A stretch of 64,000 bases of DNA from Salminus brasiliensis. Lineage: Eukaryota; Chordata; Actinopteri; Characiformes; Bryconidae. The notes beneath the pieces were generated by a model, which ran no database searches, was not told the DNA's origin, and saw only the letters and a program-made list of their open reading frames with translations. Location: contig NC_132901.1 in the NCBI RefSeq assembly GCF_030463535.1, positions 7,039,364-7,103,363 of the forward strand, written 5' to 3'. Positions 56,401-64,000 of the stretch are shown here, piece by piece. Position 1 is the first letter of the stretch. The number at the start of each line of letters is the position of its first letter. Made by a program: the position numbers and the translations under genes.

Positions 56401-59400
56401 AAAAGGAGGCACTGCTTTAGAATATATATATAAAAAAAATTCTAAAGTTTGCAAATAGTTACACCACTAATATTAATACAAACATTATTTCAGTGGATAA
56501 TAATATATGGGTGTGTTACCTGAGGATTCTGCACTAGTAGTTCCACTTTGTCCCCTGCCCGGCGAATAGCCTCCACTGCTTCTTCATGAGTGAAATCACT
56601 CACATCCATGTCACCAACCTAACACACAATCAAACAAGCTTCAGTATCAGCCTCTTTACCTGATCAGGAGGCAATGAGGCAGCTAGAGGATACACCATTA
56701 GCATTAACTAAAAGTAGGGACATCCTATGTGGATAAAAGAGTAGCAAGAACTATAGAGCTATAGTTCACTGAAAAACCCTACAAATGTAGTCTGCATATT
56801 TAGTTGTAATATGAGCTTATAACCACCAATAGTATAGTGTATTACAGTAGTAACCCGAATTTTGTTTATACTTTTATTATTTCAAATGTATTAAATTTAT
56901 TTATCCACTTTCCCCCCCCATTTAGTTCTTTCAAATGCCCACCCACTAGTTAGGACTTGGTTAGTGCTGGCAGGGTAAAGTATGTCACATTAAGTCAACC
57001 ACAGTATCTTTTCAAACTGCCACTGTGCTGATCAGAACCGCCGGCTATGTTACATCAGCTACTTACAGCAGAAGGTAAGCTACTTAAAGTGCATAAGCAG
57101 GTACAATGCAACATGGGACCACAAGATGGAGACAGTATACTTAGTAAAAGTGCACCTGTACGATTCTGTCTCCAGGTTTAAGTGTACTTTCACGTGCTGC
57201 AGGACTGTCCTCCGCAATGTTTTTGATGAAGATGCCCCGCCTCATTTCTCCGTTGCTTAGACGACGCCCCATGCCACGTCCACCAATAACACTAATGCCA
57301 AGACTTTCCCCATTCTTCCTAATTACTGTCACTCTAAAAAAACAGACAAATATGCTAAATAACATAAATGTAAATCTAACCAATTTCCCAAATGACATTA
57401 GTTCATGGGATTAGAAAATAGGGAATGTGTTAAACCAGGTTAAATCAACACTAAACACTGCCTGGTTTAATGTATATCTTACCTTCGGGGTTGACTCCAT
57501 GAATTGTGATCATTTCTCTGCTGTGCCTCATTCTCTTTGTCTCTTTCCTTCTCTGATTCTCTCTGTCCGTTTGCTTGTTGAGAACCAACTACATCTTTCG
57601 AGACACTTTCTTCTCCCTCCTTTTTGTCGGTATCATACTTCTGTCCCCACAGTGACACTCCTTTTCTCTCTCTCCAAGATTTTCCATTCACTCTCCCTGC
57701 ATCCACTTCCGTTTGTTCAGACATACATTCACTAAAACAAGCAGATTGCTCATTAATGTACAACTGCAAACACACATGTAAAATGTGTTCATTTTAAAAT
57801 AAATCAAATCAAATAAATCAAATGTGTGTTATTTTTAACTGTAAACTGACCAAAGTTGGATTGTTTACACCACATATTTTACAATAGGATATAAATCATC
57901 CTGTCACATTTGTACATTCAAGAACATTTCCAAAAATGTTATTAAATTTAAGTGCATCTTGGTGAATCTGAGATGCACTGCAAGGATTTTAACTCATGCT
58001 TACAAGTTCTTAAAAGTTGTGTGCTGCTGCTGCTGGACTGCCTGGGCAATGTAGACCGGATCCTTCTTGAGCTCCTGCTTTGATTGAATGACAGTATCTC
58101 GATCTACAACAATCTCCTGTTTTGATTGGATGACGGTGGCTCGATGCATATCAAAAAAAGCCGCAGGTACATATGTTACACTGTCAGTGACAAACAAGAG
58201 GTATGAAGTTGGATTAAAAAAACGATACACAAGACAAATTATATGGAAACAATTTTAAACTAATGTATGGCCAGATTGCCAGGTCTAGCAAAAATATGAA
58301 GCCCAAAATGTACTTAAAACCCATCCTACAGAAGCTGAAACTAACACAAAATGTGTGTAAAAAACATACTAAATCGTTTTTTATCTATATAAAATAATTA
58401 TTTGATTTGCATTACTCATGAATACCCATATTGTCCTTGTAAAACATTATTTTAATTCTTTTAATAGTTTAGGCGCACTCTTTTCTTCTTTTCATCACTA
58501 TTCTGCACATTTATCTCCTAAATATCAGGATCAAACTGTCCTGCATTCAGGACAGTTTTTTTTTTTTTTTTTTTTTTTTTGCTATTTTCTGTCTGCAACA
58601 CTTTTGCATATGAGATGGATCTCTTTTGAACTATTTTATTACCAGCTAATGATTTTCATTATGGACTAATCTGGTTTTGTTTTTAAATAAATATGTGGGA
58701 CTCTCTGTTTGGTTGAACTCCCCCCCCCCCCCCCCCCCATACAGATATCAAGCAAATGTACATAGTTTAATAAACATCAACTGTCATAACACAGTTTATC
58801 TGACAATGGTATATCACTGTAATCCTAATCCTGAGTCAGCTCATAAAGGGTTGATAATTATCTTATGAGTTGAGTCAGATGTGTTTGATTAGAGATAGCA
58901 TTAAATTTAGCATTTTTCCCTAAAGCCCTTTTATGTGTGCATGGTTCTCATCTCAAAAGCAGTTACATTTGCAGACGGCCCTTTCCAACCTCCCAACAGA
59001 ACAGTGTAAACAGTGACATTCACTGACATCACTGATGGCAGCATTCAGTGTGTAAATGTATTTGCTAGTTCGGACCATACCATCAGCATGTTTTGGGAGG
59101 AGACTGCAAGAGGGGAGAGAGAACTCTTGGGCTGGGGTTCAAGTGGTTTTGCTTGTGGTGGGAAGACAGTCCCCCCTCTTATAAGCTGAGCCAGGAATGA
59201 GACAAAGGTTAAAAGGAGGGTTTTACATACTGTCATATGCATAGGTGGAGATGGTATTTATAGGATGCTATATTGGGAGGGGCTTCAGAGATGTTCCTTC
59301 ACCAAAATTGAAGTTATTTCATGACATCACATAGCCTCAGAATATAACATATATGCATTGTACACAGAGGTTGCCAACTTCAATCAATCACTACAGTCCT

Positions 59401-61194
59401 CCAAACGTAACGCTTCAGATTGGCTCAAGAACAGTGCATAGAGAGCTTCATGGAATGGGTTTCCATGGCCGAGAGGCTGCATAAAAGTCTTACATCACCA
59501 ATTGCAGTGCAAAGTGTTGGATGCAGTGGTGTAAAGCACGCCGCCACTGGACTCTAAAGCAGTGGAGATGTGTTCTCTGGAGTGATGAATCATGCTTCTC
59601 CATCTGGCAATCCGATGAACGGGTCTAGGTTTGGTGGTTGTCACGAGAACGGTACTTGTCTGACTGCATTGTGCCAAGTGTAAATTTTGTGGTGTGGGGT
59701 TGTTTTTCAGGAGTTGGGTTCAGCCCCTTGTGAAAGAGTTCCAGTAAAAGGAACTCTTAATGCTTCAGCAGTTTCATGCTCCCAACTTTGCGGGAACAGT
59801 TTGGGGATGGCCCCTCCTGTTGCAACATGACTGTGCACTAGTGCACAAAGCAAGGTCCATAAAGACATGGATGAGTTTGGTGAAGAAGAACTTGACTGGC
59901 CCCAACCTGATAGAACACCTTTGGGATTAATTAGAGCGGAGACTGCGAGCCAGGCCTATTCAGTGTCTGACCTCACAAATGTGCTTCCGGAAGAATGGTC
60001 AAAAATTCCCATAAACGCACTCCTAGTCCTTCTAGAAAGCCTTCCCAGAAGAGTTGAAGCTGTTATAGTTGCAAAGCATGGCAAGACATCATATTAAACC
60101 TTATAGATTTAGAATGGGATGTCACTCAAGTTCATAAACGTGCGAAGGCAGGTGAGCGAATACTTTTGGCAATATAGTGTACCTTTGGTCATTTCAGCCA
60201 AAAAGCTTTATATTTGTCATATTTGTCCAGGTGTTGCTGCAGAGTAGATCAGTGCACCACCACTACAAAGTCTGGTAGGTTTCTGATTTACCTTCAAAGC
60301 AATCCTATAAGCAGTTCCCCCTGAAAGTTTTTTTTTGGTCTTTCAGACTTTACTTCAACCGCCATCGTTCTAAGTACAAATTAAATCATGTAAAGTGCCT
60401 TTTGGGGATACAAGGTTACAAACCTACATGATGGTTTTGTAGCTTGGTTTTTGTATATAGCCTGGAGGGTGAATTGTACTTTTTGCAACAGTTTATGATA
60501 TGGGCCCTTTAAAATATACATAATATGATGTCCCCATGAGTGTAAGCATGTACTTTAGGTCAAGCCAGATGACCGCCTGTTGCATAGCAATAACCAGTGC
60601 ACTTGATGGTTGTGTGTGTGTCTGGTCAGATAAGGGCATGTTCCTATAACCTAGCAATTTCAAGGTTAGAACTGCATGTTTGTTTGCATGCTTATTATTT
60701 TAGGTCCTCACAGTTACAATGACAGTACTATAACTTAAGTGTATGTGTGTGCATATATGTATGTATGTGTGTTTGAGAGAGAGAGAGAATGACTGCCACT
60801 ATGTATTTTTAGTGAGTATATGGGAACTCTCTAAATCTAAAAGAGCTTTTTTTTTTTCCTTTAAAGAGTGCTTTAAAGGTAGGATTGAAATTAGATGTAC
60901 ATACAGTACCAGATATCTGTAGTAATACACAAGTTGCTAAAAATATCCTTCTAAGACTTACACACTATCATGTGTTTGTGCATGTGTGTATGTACCTGAG
61001 GTCTGGTCCAAAAAGGGAATGTCTTCTCAGCATGGCTCGAGCCTGTGCGTTGGTGAGATTGGTGGTAGGTTCTCCGTTGATGGCTACAATTGTGTCTCCT
61101 ATTGCCAACCTGCCGTCATTACTGACAGCAGCTCCATTAAGCACTGAGCGGATGATTATACCTGAACCATCCTTTATAGCACTCACTGTCATAC
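45686..61194 (-). CDS. mpdz: Multiple PDZ domain protein (MPDZ/MUPP1-like), C-terminal part, 24 exons, 5' end outside window
   Basis: Scaffold at tight junctions and synapses. Minus-strand exons: 61194-60996, 58180-58004, 57731-57483, 57333-57156, 56618-56520, 55184-55119, 55017-54949, 54764-54602, 54462-54254, 53765-53674, 53441-53396, 53203-53123, 52716-52408, 51933-51850, 51746-51529, 50163-50016, 49894-49823, 48764-48716, 48617-48574, 48436-48323, 48128-48024, 47867-47779, 46661-46538, 45850-45686. All phases join, giving about 1048 residues. In human order: PDZ6 ([15 protein letters not shown]), PDZ7 ([20 protein letters not shown]), PDZ8 ([20 protein letters not shown]), PDZ10 ([15 protein letters not shown]), PDZ11 ([13 protein letters not shown]), PDZ12 (LLGLHV), PDZ13 (LGFSIVGG), ending LTHPTR. 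PDZ9 keeps only its leading strand. Motifs fit MPDZ better than PATJ. The first exon begins mid-codon, so PDZ1-5 lie beyond 64000. Confidence 0.9.
48905..49420 (-). mobile_element. Decayed Tc1/mariner-like element, mpdz intron
   Basis: An end-like sequence, CAGTCAAATGCAAAAGTTTG with GACATCCCTGGTCAAATT after it, begins at 48911 and resembles common fish Tc1/mariner termini. Further right, minus-strand GGAATGGCCCTCATAG with CCTAACCTAAATATCA (49345-49385) matches the WP-x-x-SPDLNII region seen on the plus strand at 56085-56120. Frames are destroyed. Confidence 0.6.
50246..50345 (+). repeat. Retroelement-like tail with AGAATC repeats
   Basis: AGAATC units at about 50248-50272 lead into CGGACTTTATTGGCCAAGTA and ACACATACAAGGAATTTGTT, a 3' tail shared by many fish retroelements (recalled, not looked up). 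Confidence 0.6.
50382..50420. repeat. (CA)n microsatellite
   Basis: About 19 CA units, in an mpdz intron. Confidence 0.95.
51290..51380 (+). repeat. Copy B of a local dispersed repeat
   Basis: Shares TTTGCACAGGCCA and TTAGCTACAGAGGCTG, in the same order and orientation, with copies near 41440-41560 and 56196-56330. Confidence 0.6.
55880..56345 (+). mobile_element. Decayed Tc1/mariner-like 3' portion, mpdz intron
   Basis: Plus-strand translation contains [12 protein letters not shown] near 56083-56121, matching the W-P-x-x-SPDLN block that carries the last catalytic acidic residue in Tc1 transposases. It is followed by the shared repeat tail (TTTGCACAGGCCA ... TTAGCTACAAAGGCTG). Upstream, [11 protein letters not shown] may be part of the same protein. 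No complete frame remains. Confidence 0.65.
58556..58580. repeat. Poly(T) run
   Basis: Homopolymer of about 25 T in an mpdz intron; a C run of 18 follows at 58721-58738. Confidence 0.9.
59340..60182 (+). mobile_element. 5'-truncated Tc1-like transposon, mpdz intron
   Basis: The right end GTGAGCGAATACTTTTGGCA then ATATAGTGTA at about 60153-60182 is a common fish Tc1-like terminus. Interrupted plus-strand translation reads [16 protein letters not shown] near 59565-59615, then [10 protein letters not shown] near 59690-59720. Catalytic region pieces with stops follow. The N-terminal DNA-binding half and left terminus are not visible. Confidence 0.85.
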
Positions 61195-61201
61195 CTATGC
61201 A

Positions 61202-61205
<4 letters not shown>

Positions 61206-61256
<51 letters not shown>
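61206..61256. repeat. (CA)n microsatellite beside the first in-window mpdz exon
   Basis: About 25 CA units. On the minus strand it reads (TG)n only about 12 bp upstream of the acceptor of the PDZ6 exon, so it lies in the branch-point/polypyrimidine zone. Confidence 0.95.
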
Positions 61257-61258
<2 letters not shown>

Positions 61259-61259
61259 T

Positions 61260-63230
61260 AAAGCCTGTTACATGTGATGGTTATATAGCCAATTTGTGTG
61301 TGGCACACTGTTGACCACAATCTATGACTATATTAACATCAAAACAAACAAATTTACAATATACACCTAACTGTTATTAATTAGAAAAATGTACCTAATT
61401 AACTATAACTATTGCATATTTACACCAGACCTTAGCAAAGCCTTACCCAATCTTACATTGACTACCTTAATCAATCTTACACTAACTACCTTATCAATCT
61501 AGTTGGTATCAATCAAATATCTTACCTAGCCTCATACCAATTATCTTATTTAATCTTACACCAACCATCTTACTCATTTTTACACTACCTTACTACCCCA
61601 CTACTACGTTGTCTTATACCAACTCTCTTAACCAGTCTTATACCCACCTTCTTACCAAGATCTTACCAATCATACAATATCTTAATTATTTGACTTAAAG
61701 CATTTATTTTATCAAGTGTTTTTGCTTGTAAAAACATAATATATAACATGTCTTCATGATACATTAAATATTTTCACTGTAAACAGTAAAAAGTGAATGA
61801 AACAGGGGAAACGTAAAATATTAATTCCTTTTTTGAAAATGAGTAGTTGATATTTTATGAGATAATTTGAAGAACAAGGTTAGTTTCAGATTTCTCCTGG
61901 ATGCCCAGCCGACCCCTATATTAATTCAATTCCATGTCCATCACAGTTGATTTAACATATTTCATTACAGATGACCTAAACAAGGTACTGGATTATACCA
62001 ATAGTAATGGGCTTCCTCGAGGAGAAATTATATTTTAAATTAGATTTATATTGTATTACATATGTCACAAACATAAATACATACATATATCTGTATATAA
62101 TTATGCATGTATAAATATAAGATAAGAAACTTTTTCATTCTAACTATGAATTAAAAATTATATAAATTAAATGGACATGACAGGATGAAAGCATACACAA
62201 CTATTACAGACACATGCAAAAGCAAGAAACAATCACAGGAAAGCCACACTATGGTCGTACAGAATTTGAAAATCATTAACCTATTGATGAAATAGCTGAA
62301 ATCTTTTATTACCATCACCAATATCAACAAATGTTTATTTAATGTTTATTTTTTTATTTGATATGCAAATTACAATACAATCATAGTGCATGAAATGCAA
62401 TGGTGTGACACAACAGAAACAGACACAGACAAAGACATCACAGGACAATGTTGAAAAGACAGAGTAGAAGAATAGAATATGTAACACAAAGGTTTGTTAA
62501 TGTGACTACCCTAACTCATTTAGGAAAAAATACAAAGTATGGGAATAATATTTGAATTAGTCGATTCTTGTATAAATTTATTGTTATCTGGATTTATCAT
62601 TATTTTTAATGATGAAGTAATTAATTAAAACAGTTGAAGATTAATTAATTAAATAAATGCTCAATGTCAACACTTATTTCAAACCTAGTTAATATTTTTT
62701 TATTTCTTGAAATTCGAAAAGACTGTCTTGATGTAACTATACTTCACAGGTCTGATGTTGACGGTTTTTGTAGATCACGAGATGTAAGTCAACTTGTATT
62801 ATGTATGTCATTACCTAATGAACAGCATCTTTGTGGAAACATTTTTACTTTATGACAAGTGTGTATAACAATATACAGTCATATGCCATGACAGTGAACA
62901 ATGTTGTACATTTAATAACTACAAGAATAATTCACATATATTTCTCCCCAAGAATGTAGGTAAACTAATATAAAGACATGCATATCAAGCTACATGTTGG
63001 TATAGAAAGATGAAAAATATCTGATTTGTTCATGTCATGAAGACTAACAATGAATAATTTTGAAAAATGCCTTAAAATAATTTAAAGCGGCTTTGTGGAC
63101 TATTTTAAGCAAGCCCATTCTTAGGGATCCGGGGACACTTAAATAATTTTGCAGTGAAATCCTGCAGCATATTTTAAAAGGTGAAGCAAAATCTTCCTGC
63201 TTACCTCCTACCATTATGTCAAAACAGCTC
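61260..63230. other. mpdz intron, no exon seen
   Basis: Very AT-rich. A stretch at about 61435-61680 repeats a degenerate unit of the form TCTTACACCAACTACCTTA. No PDZ-coding exon was found on the minus strand here, so the preceding exon lies beyond the window. Confidence 0.6.
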
Positions 63231-63233
63231 ATA

Positions 63234-64000
63234 CACGTGGACAAAATATTTGGTACCACTCGGTTAATGAAAGAAAAACCCACAATGGTCACAGAAATAA
63301 CTTGAATCTGACAAAAGTAATAATAAATACAAATTCTATGAAAATGAACAAATGAAAATCTGACATTGATTTTGAACCATGCTTTAACAGAACTATTAAA
63401 AAAAATAAACCCATAGAGCCAGTCTGGCTTTTTATGATTTGTTTTCAACAATAGTGTCCTCCTTGGTCATTTCCCATGAAGTCCACTTTGGCTCAAACAA
63501 CGATGGATGGTGCGATCTGACACTGATGTTCCTTGAGCTTGAAGTTCACCTTTAATCTCTTTAGAAGTTTTTCTGGGCTCTTTTGTTACCATTCGTATTA
63601 TCCGTCTCTTTGATTTGTCATCAATTTTCCTCCTGCAGCCACGTCCAGAGAAGCTGGCTACTGTCCCATGGATCTCAAATTTCTGAATAATATGTGCAAT
63701 TGTAGTCACAGGAACATCAATCTGCTTGAAGATGGTCTTATAACCTTTACCTTTAATATGCTTGTCTATGATTTTCTTTCTAATCTCCTGAGACAACTCT
63801 CTCCTTCGCTTCCTCTGGTCCATGTTGAGTATGGTGCACACCATGTCACCAAACAGCACAGTGACTACCTGTAGACCTATATATAGGCCCACTGACTGGA
63901 TTGTAGACACCTGTGATGCTAATAAGTGGACACACCTTGATTTAACATGTCCCTTTGGTCACATTATTTTCAGGGGTACCATCATTTTTGTCCAGGCCTG
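63234..64000 (-). mobile_element. Internally deleted Tc1-like transposon at the window edge
   Basis: The left end (TGGACAAAATATTTGGTACC from 63239) and right end (GGTACCATCATTTTTGTCCA at about 63976-63995) are inverted copies of each other; the right tip runs off the window. On the minus strand, 63910-63467 is open for 147 codons and encodes the DNA-binding half: MDQRKRRRELSQEIRKKIID at 63823, GYKTIFKQIDVP, TIHRCLSQSGLHGK. A frameshift follows at 63466 and the frame resumes as LKTNHKKPDW. The catalytic DDE half is missing, the sequence jumping to the other terminus near 63410. It cannot make an active transposase. Confidence 0.88.

Noticed and set aside
45686-61194. Assignment of the PDZ gene to PATJ/INADL
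   Set aside because: The GRGMGxRLSNGE motif of PDZ7 and PDZ11-13 at the C terminus with the CPIIPGC lead of PDZ10 fit MPDZ better; a diverged paralogue cannot be fully excluded.

Overview
This is vertebrate nuclear DNA, almost certainly from a teleost fish. Genes are split into short exons with GT-AG introns, the proteins are recognisable vertebrate orthologues, and introns are littered with decayed Tc1/mariner elements, an L2-type LINE 3' end, CA/TA microsatellites and other fish-type repeats. No species can be named from the sequence alone. Orthologue comparisons and family assignments are from memory, not from a database search.

Layout: (1) 0.7-11.9 kb, + strand: ugdh, UDP-glucose 6-dehydrogenase, 11 coding exons, 495 aa. 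(2) 11.9-20.3 kb, - strand: lias, mitochondrial lipoyl synthase, 11 coding exons, 387 aa, convergent with ugdh; the two poly(A) signals lie about 50 bp apart. (3) 21.06-25.02 kb, + strand: rpl9, ribosomal protein uL6/L9, with a TOP-type promoter, divergent from lias, and two intact alternative terminal exons, each with its own poly(A) signal. (4) 26.4-42.7 kb, + strand: rfc1, large subunit of replication factor C, 24 exons, 1135 aa, with two Tc1-like transposons in introns 9 and 17. (5) 45.7-61.2 kb, - strand: the C-terminal part of a multi-PDZ scaffold gene best matching MPDZ/MUPP1. PDZ6, 7, 8, 10, 11, 12 and 13 are present. PDZ9 appears to have lost its core. The 5' half lies beyond the right edge. 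(6) 63.2-64.0 kb: an internally deleted Tc1-like element running off the window.

The genes form no operon; they are housekeeping neighbours (nucleotide sugar synthesis, lipoate synthesis, translation, DNA replication) in the order ugdh-lias-rpl9-rfc1, the order I recall from human 4p14 except that KLB is missing between rpl9 and rfc1. The neighbouring mpdz-like gene is tail-to-tail with rfc1.

I see no CRISPR array, tRNA, rRNA or prokaryotic system. The most unusual features are the duplicated rpl9 terminal exon, whose copies differ mostly at synonymous sites, and the apparent PDZ9 loss in the MPDZ-like gene.
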